Numbered from the stretch's first letter, positions 43,856 through 52,483 are shown. The stretch is DNA of 64,000 bases from Thermoplasmata archaeon (GCA_022750155.1 JAKIWG010000011.1:1-64000), one strand, 5' to 3'. Numbers and translations: made by a program. Notes: generated by a model from the sequence alone, not told the origin.

Positions 43856-45403
43856 CTACCGGGCCTCCGTGGTGGCCGTCGAGTCGCGGGCTCCGACGGT
43901 CGTCGAGCCCGACGGATACGTCGAGGGCGGGCGGACCGACGGATGGCGGACGAGGACCGTCTCCCCCCGCCGGACCTCCCGGCCGCGGAGGACGGAGAAC
44001 ACGGCCGCCGCCAGCACGAAGACCGCGGCGATGCGGAAGGCGGTGTCCATCCCACGGACGAACACGGCATCGAGACCGGCCGGCGTCTGGCCGAGCGAGG
44101 CGATCGTCGTGGGGGTGAACGAGCCGCCGAACAGGACCGCGGCGGTCCCGGCGGGGAGCTGGCTCGTGAGCGCCACCAGGCCGATCACGAAGCTGAGCGC
44201 CATCGAGGAGTTCCGCAGCGTCATCATGACGCCGGCCGCCACCCCGTAGCGGGCCGGCGGTACGCCGCCCATGATCGCGGACGTGTTCGCCGGGAAGAAC
44301 AGCCCGCCGCCCACTCCGAGGAGGGCCTCGTATCCGGCCACGGTGTAGATGGGGGTCGAGGCCCTGATCGTGGAGAAGAGGAGGAACGCCATCGCCTGGA
44401 GCAACAACCCGACCGTCGACAGCACCCTCGCCCCGTACCGGTCGGAGAGGCGTCCCCCGATCGGCCCCACGACGGCGAGACCGATCGACAAGGGGACGAG
44501 CAGGTAGGCGGCGGAGGTGACCGATACGCCCCGCAGCCCCTGGAAGTAGATCATGAGTAGGAAGTTGGTCGCGAAGAGCGCGACCCCCTGGAGCACGGAC
44601 GCGATCAGGGAGGCGCTGAACAGCCAGCTCCGGAACAGGGAGAACGGCAGGATCGGGTCCCGGCTCACCTTCGCCTCCCAGAGCGCGAACCCGGCCAACA
44701 GGGGCAGCGCGGCCAGTAGTGGGGCCAGTGCCGGGCCCGACCCCCATCCGTTGAGGATGCCCTCCGTGATCCCGAGCAGGATAGCCGTGAGTCCCGCCGT
44801 GAACAGGACCGCCGCGGGCAGGTCGAACGTCTCCTTCGGGTCCGGGGTGACGGACTCCCGGAGCACCGCGAAGGCGAGCAGGGTGGCGACGACCCCGATC
44901 GGCAGGTTGATCCAGAAGATCCACCGCCAGCTCGCCACCGAGAGGATCGCGCCGCCGAGCACGACGCCCAGGACCGACCCGGTCCCCCAGACCACCGAGT
45001 TCATCCCGAGGGCCCTTCCCCGTTCGTTGGGCGGGAACGCGTCGGACACGATGGCAAAGGAGTTCGCCACCAGCATCGCCCCCCCGACCCCCTGAAGCGC
45101 CCGGGCGGCCACGAGCTCAAGCCCGCTCTGGGCGAGCCCGCTCAGGCCGCTCCCGACGACGAAGACGACGAACCCCGCGTTGTAGAGGGCCTTGCGCCCC
45201 TTCATGTCGGAGACCCGACCGAGGGAGAGGACGAGGGCCGTGCCCATGACGATGTACGCCATGATGACCCAGACCATGTCCACCAGGCTCGCCGAGAGGT
45301 CGCGGGCGATCTGCGGGAAGGCGATGATCACCACCGTCGAGTCGATCGAGGCCATCAGCGACCCGATGCTTACGATCGCGAGGGCGTTCCACTTGTACTG
45401 CAT
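43856..45403 (-). CDS. MFS drug-efflux transporter, DHA2-like (14 helices)
   Basis: 515 residues, mostly hydrophobic, with about 14 membrane helices. MASIDSTVVIIAFPQIARDL at the start and LGRVSDMKGRKALYNAG (motif A) are typical of the DHA2 family of proton-driven drug exporters, as is VLGGAILSVASWRWIFWINL (motif C followed by the RWIFWIN segment). No regulator is adjacent. The last 45 residues are charged and cytoplasmic. Confidence 0.9.
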   Translation of the reverse strand: MQYKWNALAIVSIGSLMASIDSTVVIIAFPQIARDLSASLVDMVWVIMAYIVMGTALVLSLGRVSDMKGRKALYNAGFVVFVVGSGLSGLAQSGLELVAARALQGVGGAMLVANSFAIVSDAFPPNERGRALGMNSVVWGTGSVLGVVLGGAILSVASWRWIFWINLPIGVVATLLAFAVLRESVTPDPKETFDLPAAVLFTAGLTAILLGITEGILNGWGSGPALAPLLAALPLLAGFALWEAKVSRDPILPFSLFRSWLFSASLIASVLQGVALFATNFLLMIYFQGLRGVSVTSAAYLLVPLSIGLAVVGPIGGRLSDRYGARVLSTVGLLLQAMAFLLFSTIRASTPIYTVAGYEALLGVGGGLFFPANTSAIMGGVPPARYGVAAGVMMTLRNSSMALSFVIGLVALTSQLPAGTAAVLFGGSFTPTTIASLGQTPAGLDAVFVRGMDTAFRIAAVFVLAAAVFSVLRGREVRRGETVLVRHPSVRPPSTYPSGSTTVGARDSTATTEAR

Positions 45404-45654
45404 CGCCCCTCGTGGGGGAATTCATCCGGGGAGTTCGATAACCGTTGCGGGCGCGCGCGCGGTCGGGGTCGACCCCCCCGGCGCCGAGCTACGCCGGAGC
45501 GCGGCTCGGCCTCCGATAAGCACCATGCGCATGGGCACGCATGTCGAACTAGATATCGTTGATTGACGAACGGCCCGGCCATAGGTTCAAATACGGGAAC
45601 CTCACCCTCGCGTTCCCCAGTGGGGACGAAACGTCTCTGCGGAGGAAAACGCGA
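45404..45654 (+). promoter_or_regulatory. Intergenic region upstream of the pilin genes
   Basis: 251 bases between divergent genes. A ttcaaatac box at about 45586-45594 and a GGAGG ribosome site at 45641-45645 (10 bases before ATG 45655) define a promoter with a leader of roughly 35-40 bases. The leader contains a small hairpin, ttcccca-gtgggga-like cccCAGTgggg near 45614-45625. The strong ribosome site is unusual in this window and suggests high expression. Confidence 0.5.
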
Positions 45655-46182
45655 ATGAACATCTGGACCAACCGCGAACGACGCTGGCGGAAGAAGGGAA
45701 AGCGGGGCGTGTCGCCGATCATCGCTACGATCTTGCTCGTGGCGATCACGGTCGTGCTGGCCGCCGTCCTGTACATCCTGATCTCGGGGCTCACCAAGGG
45801 GCCCGGGAACACCCCGCTAGGGACCGCCCTGACGCTGGGGACTCCTCTGGAGAACTCGGTGGCCGGTAAGTTCTGGTACAACTTCACCGTCCAGGCCTCA
45901 GGCGGCGGGATCGTCATGAACAACCTGAACTTCCAGATCCAGAGCTCGGGCGGCGGCATCGTCCCGCCGGTCGCAGGCTGGACTCTGAACGTCATCGGCC
46001 TCACCGCGACGAGCGTGGCGAGCTACACCATGACGACCGGGACCTGGGCGACCGGCCCCACCGTTCCGTTGACCAGCTCGATGGTGATCTCCCTCCTGAC
46101 CCAGACGTCCATGAGCGGCAACTCGTTCGTGGTCGCCGGTGCCGGCAGTTTCCAGGGGACCGTGAGCACGCCCATCCCCTAA
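45655..46182 (+). CDS. Type IV pilin-like protein 1
   Basis: 175 residues starting MNIWTNRERRWRKK. KRGVSPIIATILLVAITVVL is a class III signal peptide with the pilin N-terminal helix (archaeal DUF1628 type), presumably cut by the prepilin peptidase at 52484-53413 after the RG. The mature part is beta-rich, glycine/threonine-rich and has an N-F-T sequon. Its N-terminal 100 residues are nearly identical to the next gene, pointing to recent tandem duplication; C-terminal halves have diverged. Likely major subunit of a surface filament. Confidence 0.88.
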   Translation: MNIWTNRERRWRKKGKRGVSPIIATILLVAITVVLAAVLYILISGLTKGPGNTPLGTALTLGTPLENSVAGKFWYNFTVQASGGGIVMNNLNFQIQSSGGGIVPPVAGWTLNVIGLTATSVASYTMTTGTWATGPTVPLTSSMVISLLTQTSMSGNSFVVAGAGSFQGTVSTPIP

Positions 46183-46219
46183 GATCGGGGATTAACGAGC
46201 ACAAACGAGGAATAACCAA

Positions 46220-46750
46220 ATGAAGGAAGTTGGACAAAAGAGCGCATTCCGTTGGCGGAAGAAGGACAAGCGAGGCGTCTCGCCGATCATCGCTACGATC
46301 TTGCTCGTGGCGATCACGGTCGTGTTGGCTGCCGTGCTGTACATCCTGATCTCGGGGCTCACGAAGGGTCCGGGGAACACGCCACTCGGGACCGCGCTGA
46401 CGCTCGGTACCCCCAAGGAGAACTCCGTCGCCGGGAAGTTCTGGTATAACTTCACCGTGCAGGCGGCCGGCGGCGGCCTGGTGATGAACAACCTGAACTT
46501 CCAGGTCCTCGGTTCCGGTGGCGGCCTTCTGGCGCCACAGGGGACCTGGGTCCTGAACGTGCTGGGTCTCTCCGGGGCGACGGTGGCGAGCTACACGATG
46601 AGCACCGGGACGTGGGCGTCGGGTCCGACGACCGCGCTCTCGGCCTCGATGCTGATCTCGTTCCAGACACCGGTATCCATGAGCGGGAACACGTTCGTCA
46701 CTTCGGGGGCGGGCTCCTTCCAGGGAACGGTCAACACGGCCATCCCGTAG
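46220..46750 (+). CDS. Type IV pilin-like protein 2
   Basis: 176 residues, the tandem copy of the preceding pilin, 37 bases downstream. Shared segments include KRGVSPIIATILLVAITVVL, GLTKGPGNTPLGTALTLGTP and ENSVAGKFWYNFTVQA; differences gather in the basic leader and the C-terminal half. The DNA coding for the helix is almost identical too, so gene conversion may maintain it. Followed by a strong terminator-like hairpin. Confidence 0.88.
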   Translation: MKEVGQKSAFRWRKKDKRGVSPIIATILLVAITVVLAAVLYILISGLTKGPGNTPLGTALTLGTPKENSVAGKFWYNFTVQAAGGGLVMNNLNFQVLGSGGGLLAPQGTWVLNVLGLSGATVASYTMSTGTWASGPTTALSASMLISFQTPVSMSGNTFVTSGAGSFQGTVNTAIP

Positions 46751-46787
46751 GCACTACGAGCGCGGCGCGCGAACCCCTTCCTTCCCT

Positions 46788-46827
46788 GGGCCCCCCGAAC
46801 ACGGGGGCCCGGGGTTCTGATTTTTCT
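46788..46827 (+). terminator. Strong hairpin plus T-run after the pilin genes
   Basis: GGGCCCCC (46788-46795) pairs with GGGGGCCC (46803-46810) around a short loop, followed by gatttttctt at 46818-46827. Archaeal termination mainly needs the T-run; the added hairpin resembles a bacterial-type intrinsic terminator and would cleanly end a highly expressed pilin transcript. Confidence 0.75.
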
Positions 46828-46917
46828 TGAACCTGCCGAGCGGCCTGGGGCGCGTTGGCGCGATGGGGAGCCTGCATGGGCGGCACCCCGGGCCAACCTA
46901 TTGGATGCGGCGGGGTG

Positions 46918-47388
46918 GTGCGTGAAGTGCCCGCGGCTCGGGCGAAGCTCCACGGCCCGATGTTCCCCGTGAAGGACATCGAGGAGTCCCTCCGTTTCTA
47001 CCGCGATCGGATCGGCGTCCGGGGGTCCGCGGCGGGGCCTTGGGCCGAGTTTCATACCGGGTCGGCTCGGTGGGTGCTACTGGACCGAGGATTCTGGGCG
47101 AAGGCGGTCGGGCGTGAACCCGCGGCGCGTCGGACTTCTGACCCCGAGCGGGTCGTGCTGGCGATCCAAGTGCGCGACGTCGCCGCCACCCATCGTAGGC
47201 TGACGAGGCTCGGACTGCGCTTCGAATCCCCCCCCATGGACGTTCCCCAGATGGGCAACCGGGTCGCGCTACTTCGCGACCCGGATGGGAATCGGGTGGA
47301 GCTCACCTCGCTCCTCACGGCCGAGGACCTGGCCCGTGTCCGGCCTGCCAAATCGTCGAAACGGCGGACGCCGGCCCGACGGGTCTGA
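46918..47388 (+). CDS. VOC (glyoxalase/bleomycin-resistance) family protein
   Basis: 156 residues from GTG 46918; GTG 46915 or ATG 46957 are alternatives. The fold is recognisable from FPVKDIEESLRFYRDRIGV, VVLAIQVRDVAATHRRLTRL and LLRDPDGNRVELTS, the classic C-terminal VOC strand with its metal-binding glutamate. An acctattgg box lies about 20 bases upstream. Function could be a dioxygenase, isomerase or binding protein; metal ligands at the N-terminus are not clear (no histidine in the first strand). Confidence 0.75.
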   Translation: MREVPAARAKLHGPMFPVKDIEESLRFYRDRIGVRGSAAGPWAEFHTGSARWVLLDRGFWAKAVGREPAARRTSDPERVVLAIQVRDVAATHRRLTRLGLRFESPPMDVPQMGNRVALLRDPDGNRVELTSLLTAEDLARVRPAKSSKRRTPARRV

Positions 47389-47413
47389 TTGCCGGCCGGC
47401 CCCTCGGACCTTC

Positions 47414-48709
47414 CTAGAGGCGGCGGTCGGGGTCCCGGGTGGGGTGATCCTTGGACTTGGTGACCCTCTTGACCGAGGGCCGGGGTCGCCCGCGGCCGCT
47501 CTTGACCGGCGGGCCGGGCTCGTCCTCGGAGTCCTCTGACTCGGGATTGTCGTCCTCTTCCGAGGGCCCGCGTCGGAACAGTCGGAGCCCCCGGAGGCGA
47601 CCGGGTCGCTCCTCCTCGCCCGCCTCCTCGTCTTCTCCGTCCTCCTCCGACTCCTCGCCGCGGCGACCGGCCGAGCGGGCGATGTAGTGGAGGCCGAAGG
47701 CCACCCCCACCAGCAGCACGATGGTGAGGCCCAGGAATTGCCAGGACTGCGGGGGGACCTCGTCGGCGTTCCCTTCGAGGAGGAGCTTGACCGAGCCGAA
47801 CCACGGTAGCATGCCGCGGGCGACGCCCACGATCCAGGCGGGTTGGACGAGCGAGGTCAACCCCGGTTCGTCAGGGATCCCCTGCCCAGGGTTCGCGGGG
47901 TCGAAGTTGTTGTCGCCCATCGTGAGGAATCCGGAGTCGCTCCCCACGCTGTCCAGGCTGACGCTCACGGTCACCGAGCGCCAACCGATGTGGAGGAGGG
48001 TCAGGGTCCCGCCGAGGTTCGCCGTCCCGCACCCGTTCGCCGTGCTGGTCCGATACTCCGCGCCGGCGGCGCTCCCGCACGGGAGCCCGTTCAGTCCGGG
48101 GACGGAGTAGGTCCCGTCCGGATTCGCGTAGACGTAGAGGATCGCGCGATGGATGATGGGGGTCCCGGGCAGCCCGTTGGGATGATAGAGGATGACGTCC
48201 CCAAACTCGCCGTAGGTCTGGTAGCCGGTCTGGAGTCCGGTCATGTACGGGACGACCTGCGTGGGATTGATCTTCTGGGCGAGGACGAGATCTCCGGTAT
48301 TGATCAGCCCCAGCTGGTCGACGTAGCCGTGCTGCATGCTTTCCGATTCGACGACGTACATCGGAGGCCAGTTCTGGGTGTAGGCGAACAGGCCGACCAG
48401 GAGGACGGCGATGATCGCGAGCGCGACCAACGGCTCGAAGAACAGGGAGTCCCGAGCCCGCCAGTACACGGGCTCTCGTTCCCGGTGGAAGAAGCCGGTA
48501 CGGCGAGCCGGCTCTCCCTCCTCCCCTTCCGCGTCGTCGGGCTCGTCCCCCTCCGGCGCCCTCCCGGGGGCCCAGGGTCGGACGCCGCGGTGGGATGACC
48601 TGCGGCGGCCCGATGGGCCCGAACGGGACGCAGAGGTCGGGGGCCCGACGTCGTCCTCCTGGGGGTCGTCCTCGTCGTCGCCACGGCGGCGGGAGGACGG
48701 ATGCGCCAT
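47414..48709 (-). CDS. Signal peptidase I (Sec11-like) with long acidic tails
   Basis: 431 residues. The catalytic region resembles ER/archaeal signal peptidases: serine in VVESESMQHGY, FGDVILYHPN, histidine in PIIHRAI and the aspartate region LTMGDNNFD. One helix at about 93-115 precedes the site and another at about 322-342 follows. An N-terminal 85-residue and a C-terminal 85-residue tail are highly acidic/basic low complexity, both predicted inside. Most archaeal enzymes lack such tails. Lies 27 bases after the six-helix membrane protein gene. Confidence 0.85.
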   Translation of the reverse strand: MAHPSSRRRGDDEDDPQEDDVGPPTSASRSGPSGRRRSSHRGVRPWAPGRAPEGDEPDDAEGEEGEPARRTGFFHREREPVYWRARDSLFFEPLVALAIIAVLLVGLFAYTQNWPPMYVVESESMQHGYVDQLGLINTGDLVLAQKINPTQVVPYMTGLQTGYQTYGEFGDVILYHPNGLPGTPIIHRAILYVYANPDGTYSVPGLNGLPCGSAAGAEYRTSTANGCGTANLGGTLTLLHIGWRSVTVSVSLDSVGSDSGFLTMGDNNFDPANPGQGIPDEPGLTSLVQPAWIVGVARGMLPWFGSVKLLLEGNADEVPPQSWQFLGLTIVLLVGVAFGLHYIARSAGRRGEESEEDGEDEEAGEEERPGRLRGLRLFRRGPSEEDDNPESEDSEDEPGPPVKSGRGRPRPSVKRVTKSKDHPTRDPDRRL

Positions 48710-48736
48710 GGTCAGGGTCCCCCGTCTCGGGACGGT

Positions 48737-49444
48737 TTAACCCTTCGCCCCGACCGGCAGGACAGGGGGCGGGACCCGCCAATCGACGACGGCCCGGACG
48801 AGGAGGATGAGGGCCAGCGACATCGGGATCAGGATGAGGTCCGCCCCCGGCCAGGAGACCCCCGCCGCCTCCCCGCCCCAGAATACTGCGTAGGAAAAGA
48901 GCAGGGCCGTGGCGACGAGCTTCAACAGCGGGATCTTGATCCGGCGGACCTGCTCGTGGAGGACCGCCGCGGCGCCGACCAGGAGCACTCCGCCCGCGAC
49001 CGCACCGAGGATCGCCGACCCGCCGTACCCTGCCGCGGCGAGGGCGATCAGGACGATCACGGTCTCGAGGGTCTCCACCGCCCCCACCGAGAAGCCCCCC
49101 GCGAACTGTACCGCGTGGGATGAGCGGCCGGCGGCGGACGGGGCCGTCGAAGGGATCCTGAGCTTCCGGTAGGTGCGTAGGGTGCTGCGGAGCAGGAAGA
49201 ACCCGAACGCCACCAGGACGACCGCCGCCGCCCAGAGCAGGATCCATCGGGGGAATGCGATCAGCACCGCCCCGGCGGCGAGGGCGATCGCCGCGACCAC
49301 CGCGGTGCCCACGACAGCCCCGGCCGTCCCGGAGCGGATCGAGCCGTGCTCGGCGCTGAGGGCGAACACGAGGGCGACGACCTCGGTCATCTCGATGAGC
49401 GTGATGACGAACGCTGCGACGAGGGCGGGAAGGTAGAGGAGCAT
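48737..49444 (-). CDS. Six-helix membrane protein, putative cation transporter
   Basis: 235 residues with about six membrane helices in two similar halves. The first half has LIEMTEVVALVFAL and the second VGAVETLETVIVLIAL, a repeated acidic E-x-x-E pattern in helices. Such repeats recall TMEM165/GDT1-type cation exchangers and the related COG4280-type proteins, but the exact E-G-D signature is absent. Metal-ion transport is therefore a suggestion. Upstream gene of a likely pair with the signal peptidase. Confidence 0.55.
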   Translation of the reverse strand: MLLYLPALVAAFVITLIEMTEVVALVFALSAEHGSIRSGTAGAVVGTAVVAAIALAAGAVLIAFPRWILLWAAAVVLVAFGFFLLRSTLRTYRKLRIPSTAPSAAGRSSHAVQFAGGFSVGAVETLETVIVLIALAAAGYGGSAILGAVAGGVLLVGAAAVLHEQVRRIKIPLLKLVATALLFSYAVFWGGEAAGVSWPGADLILIPMSLALILLVRAVVDWRVPPPVLPVGAKG

Positions 49445-49542
49445 CGGCGGTTGCCGCAGGAGCGGAACTGTTTAACAGCTTACCGCGGAACGCACCGTGG
49501 GGCGGAGGCTCGAGGAAGACGGCGCGCTGGTACGACATTTCG

Positions 49543-50151
49543 ATGCCCATCCAGCCGGGGATGCCCGTGCTCCCCGGGGACCCTCCGGTCGAGGTCCGGA
49601 CCGAGCGATCCCTGGCCCGGGGCGACCCGTTCGGGCTCTCCGGGCTCACCCTCGGCTCGCACACCGGCACCCACGTCGACCCGCCCTCCCACTTCGTGCG
49701 CGGAGGGGCATCCGTCGACGAGATCGAGCTCGGAACGCTCAACGGACCCTGCTTCGTCCTCCACGTCCCGGACGAACGTCGGGTCATCGGGCCGGAAGAT
49801 CTCGCGGCCGTGCCGAACCGCACCGAACGGCTCCTCCTCCGAACGTCGACCTCATCGCGTTGGGCGACGGGAGCGCCGTACTCCGCCGACTATGCCGCCC
49901 TTCGGGCCGACGCCGTCGAGCGGATCGCCGAACTCGGCGTGAAGCTGCTCGGAGTGGACGCCCTGTCGGTGGACGCATCGGGGTCGACGGGGTTCCCGGT
50001 GCACCGGAAGCTCCTAGGTTCCGGGGTGGTCCTCCTCGAGGGATTGTGTCTGGACGGGGTCGCCCAGGGGTCGTACCGCTTGGGCTGCCTGCCGATCCGG
50101 CTGGCCCGGGGAGACGGTGCCCCGGCGCGTGCGGTCCTCTGCGACGAGTAG
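49543..50151 (+). CDS. Cyclase-family metal-dependent hydrolase (kynurenine formamidase-like)
   Basis: At least 203 residues. The metal-binding signature HTGTHVDPPSHF (family pattern HxGTHxDxPxHF) is intact, with SMPIQPGMPVLPGDP at the start and a C-terminal strand GLCLDGVAQGSYRLGCLPIRL. Family members hydrolyse formylkynurenine or related amides. Similarity extends a few residues before ATG 49543 (WYDIS), yet no start codon exists upstream in this frame; the GTG at 49497, placed well after a gtttaac box at 49470-49476, is in another frame. The real N-terminus is therefore uncertain. Confidence 0.82.
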   Translation: MPIQPGMPVLPGDPPVEVRTERSLARGDPFGLSGLTLGSHTGTHVDPPSHFVRGGASVDEIELGTLNGPCFVLHVPDERRVIGPEDLAAVPNRTERLLLRTSTSSRWATGAPYSADYAALRADAVERIAELGVKLLGVDALSVDASGSTGFPVHRKLLGSGVVLLEGLCLDGVAQGSYRLGCLPIRLARGDGAPARAVLCDE

Positions 50152-50159
50152 GGGGGAGA

Positions 50160-50591
50160 ATGGGCTGGCCGGCATCTCCGGGTCCGGGGCCGTATTCGCT
50201 GACGTTGGCCACCCCGACCTTCTACGTGATCGTGGCGTCGCTGGCCCTGTTCGCCGCCATGTTCTGGGTGCTGCGGGAATGGTACCCCCGCCGGCGACGC
50301 GGGCTCGAGGGGTACCTGGAAGCCGCCGGGGTGGACCTGGTCTTCCTCTCGTTCGCCGTGGCCGTGGTGGTCGCCCTCGTCGTGAAGGACCCGTCGGGAA
50401 ACCGGACCTCCCTCGCGCTCTTCCAGGTCGTGGTGGGCGGCTACTGGCTCGCGTTCGCCATCCCGGTGGTCACGGTCGGAAGCTCGATCCACACGAAATC
50501 CCGGGGCGGGATCCCCTGGCTTCTTCCGTCGCTCGCGGGGGCCGTGCTCCTGTTCGGGATACTGTTCGCGTACTATTATGCCGTCGGGTAA
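50160..50591 (+). CDS. Four-helix membrane protein, unknown function
   Basis: 143 residues from ATG 50160, preceded by GGGGGGAGA. Four hydrophobic helices (about 18-40, 58-75, 86-106 and 120-140) with a basic loop EWYPRRRRGLEGYLE after the first. No family recognised. It follows the cyclase-family gene by 8 bases and is presumably co-transcribed; tail-to-tail with Trm112. Confidence 0.6.
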   Translation: MGWPASPGPGPYSLTLATPTFYVIVASLALFAAMFWVLREWYPRRRRGLEGYLEAAGVDLVFLSFAVAVVVALVVKDPSGNRTSLALFQVVVGGYWLAFAIPVVTVGSSIHTKSRGGIPWLLPSLAGAVLLFGILFAYYYAVG

Positions 50592-50613
50592 CCCCGATCG
50601 GGCGGGACGGGTT

Positions 50614-50796
50614 TCAGTCCCTCTCGTCCGGAGGAAGCAGATTCGGAATACCGTCCTGGATCGGGTAGACCGTCTGGCATTTCGAGCAGGTGAGCTCCCC
50701 GCTGAGGATCTCCTCCCCCTGCAGATCCTTCGCGGCGAGCACGAGGTCGCCTCGGCACAGCGGGCAACAGAGGACCTCCATCAGGTCCGGCTTCAT
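50614..50796 (-). CDS. Trm112-family zinc-binding protein
   Basis: 60 residues. Pattern: EVLCCPLCRGDLVL, GELTCSKCQTVYPIQDGIPNLLP, the Trm112/UPF0434 form with two C-x2-C pairs. In archaea and eukaryotes Trm112 is an obligatory partner of several tRNA, rRNA and release-factor methyltransferases. Its ATG overlaps the aIF2 gamma stop by 4 bases, so it belongs to a translation operon, in line with that role. A possible client methyltransferase cannot be named. Confidence 0.85.
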   Translation of the reverse strand: MKPDLMEVLCCPLCRGDLVLAAKDLQGEEILSGELTCSKCQTVYPIQDGIPNLLPPDERD

Positions 50797-52031
50797 TTCC
50801 CCGGGCCCTCGACGATCCCGTAGCCGATCAGCCTCCAGGCGTTGAGCCGCCGGGAGATCGCGACCCGACTCCCGGGGAAGACCGTGACCGCGCGGTTGAG
50901 GTGGAGCTCGACCTCGTCCCCGCGGGCGCTCGTGACCTTCCCCGTCGCGATCGTGGTCCCGACCGTGAGCGCCAGCATCTCGCTCGTGCGGATCTTCTCC
51001 ACCTTCATCTCACGCGTCGCGCCCAGGACCCGGTCGAGAAGCGTGGCCTTCAGCCGGATCTTCTGGCTCACCGGGGGGAGGGTGCCCGCCACCCCGACGA
51101 GGCGTCCCGTGAGCCCGTCGCCCTTCGCGAGCGAGGGGTCGAGCGTCGTCCCCACCGCCGCCAGGCCCCCGGGGTTGAGCGTGTCGAGCTCCTGGCCCCC
51201 GGAGATCAGGCTGGTGATCCGGGTGTGCAATGCCTCGGCCCGGCCGTCGGCGACGAGGCCGGCGAGCCCCGGGCGGATCTCGATGTCCTCCCCGACCTTC
51301 AGGTGACCCTGGACGAGCGAGCCGCCCAGCACGGCCCCCCGCAGTTCCGGGGGGCGAGTCCCGGGCCGGTTCACATCGAAGGAACGCGCCACGTGCATGA
51401 GCGGCGGCTTCGACGCGTCCCGCACCGGCGTCGGGATGGTCGCCTGGATTGCCCCGATGAGCGCATCGATGTTGACGTGGTGGTTCGCAGAGATCGGGAT
51501 CACGGGGGCCTTGGAGATCGGGCTCCCCTTCAGGAAATCCGTGATCTCCTGGAAGTTGACCATCGCCTGCTCGTTGGTCAACAGGTCGATCTTGTTCTGG
51601 ACGACGACGACCTGGTGAACCCCGATGATGTCGAGGGCGTACAGGTGCTCGCGGGTCTGCGGCTGGGGCACCTTCTCGTTGGCGGCGACGAGCAGGAGTG
51701 CGCCGTCCATGATCGCGGCCCCCGAGAGCATCGTGGCCATCAGCGTCTCGTGGCCGGGCGCGTCCACGAAGGAGACCGAGCGCAGGAACTTGGTCTTGGC
51801 CCCGCAGATCGGGCACTTCGGCTCGGTGGAGTACGCCTCGGGGAGCGGGTGGTTGGGGCACTGATAGAACGTCGCGTCGGCGTAGCCCAACTTGATCGAG
51901 ATGCCGCGCTTCAGCTCCTCCGAGTGGCGGTCGGTCCACTCGCCGGTGAGCGCCTGGGTGAGCGTTGTCTTCCCGTGGTCCACGTGGCCCACGAGACCGA
52001 TGTTGACCTCGGGTTGCTTCGGGGACTTCAT
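50793..52031 (-). CDS. Translation initiation factor aIF2, gamma subunit
   Basis: GTPase core of the factor that brings initiator tRNA to the small ribosomal subunit. 412 residues: NIGLVGHVDHGKTTLTQAL (P-loop), the zinc knuckle CPNH-x12-CPIC, VSFVDAPGHETLMATML, VVQNKIDLL, and two beta-barrel domains including FDVNRPGTRPPELRGAVLGG. Lies between rps6e and trm112 with 4-base overlaps on both sides, a tightly coupled leftward translation operon. Confidence 0.96.
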   Translation of the reverse strand: MKSPKQPEVNIGLVGHVDHGKTTLTQALTGEWTDRHSEELKRGISIKLGYADATFYQCPNHPLPEAYSTEPKCPICGAKTKFLRSVSFVDAPGHETLMATMLSGAAIMDGALLLVAANEKVPQPQTREHLYALDIIGVHQVVVVQNKIDLLTNEQAMVNFQEITDFLKGSPISKAPVIPISANHHVNIDALIGAIQATIPTPVRDASKPPLMHVARSFDVNRPGTRPPELRGAVLGGSLVQGHLKVGEDIEIRPGLAGLVADGRAEALHTRITSLISGGQELDTLNPGGLAAVGTTLDPSLAKGDGLTGRLVGVAGTLPPVSQKIRLKATLLDRVLGATREMKVEKIRTSEMLALTVGTTIATGKVTSARGDEVELHLNRAVTVFPGSRVAISRRLNAWRLIGYGIVEGPGK

Positions 52032-52405
52032 GCGGCCGCGAGCAACTCGGCGAGCGGCTTCGGGCCCTTCTGCTCGACGACGAGGTTGATCTGGACCGTG
52101 TCCTCGCTGATGGCGCCGCCCCGGAAGGTGCGTCGCTTGCGTTGCCCGTGCCGCGGGGCGTGGAAGCCGAACCCCTCCCCGACGAAGATCCGCACTTGTC
52201 GGGCTCCGGGGACCTCGGGTCGGAGCGCGAACCCGCTCTTGTCGGTGCCTCCGGTGATCTTCAGGGTGTACCCCGTAAGGCCGAGGAGCTCGCCGCCGAC
52301 CGACTCCCCGATGCGTTTGCCGAGGAATCCGGCCGACTGCGGGTCGGCAACGGTCCGAGCGACCGACTTGGCCGCTTCGGCGATGACGAGCTTGAACTCC
52401 ACCAT
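52028..52405 (-). CDS. rps6e: Ribosomal protein S6e
   Basis: Small-subunit protein shared with eukaryotes. The 125-residue archaeal form contains FKLVIAEAAKSVARTVADPQ, FLGKRIGES, YTLKITGGTDKSGFALRPEV and RKRRTFRGGAISEDTVQIN. First gene of the S6e-aIF2 gamma-Trm112 operon. A ttatttaaacc box lies about 32 bases upstream of the ATG on its strand. Confidence 0.95.
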   Translation of the reverse strand: MVEFKLVIAEAAKSVARTVADPQSAGFLGKRIGESVGGELLGLTGYTLKITGGTDKSGFALRPEVPGARQVRIFVGEGFGFHAPRHGQRKRRTFRGGAISEDTVQINLVVEQKGPKPLAELLAAA

Positions 52406-52433
52406 GTAATCCCGAGGGTGGGCGCCAGTTTCA

Positions 52434-52450
52434 ATCGGTTTAAATAACTA
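52434..52450. promoter_or_regulatory. Bidirectional TATA region, rps6e / prepilin peptidase
   Basis: ggtttaaataacta at 52437-52450 is AT-rich on both strands. It lies about 32 bases from the leftward S6e start (52405) and about 34 bases from the rightward TTG of the peptidase (52484), so a single element could place RNA polymerase for both divergent, nearly leaderless genes. Confidence 0.6.
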
Positions 52451-52483
52451 GCGGAGTCGTCCGAGGGCCCGGCGGTCGTTCAG

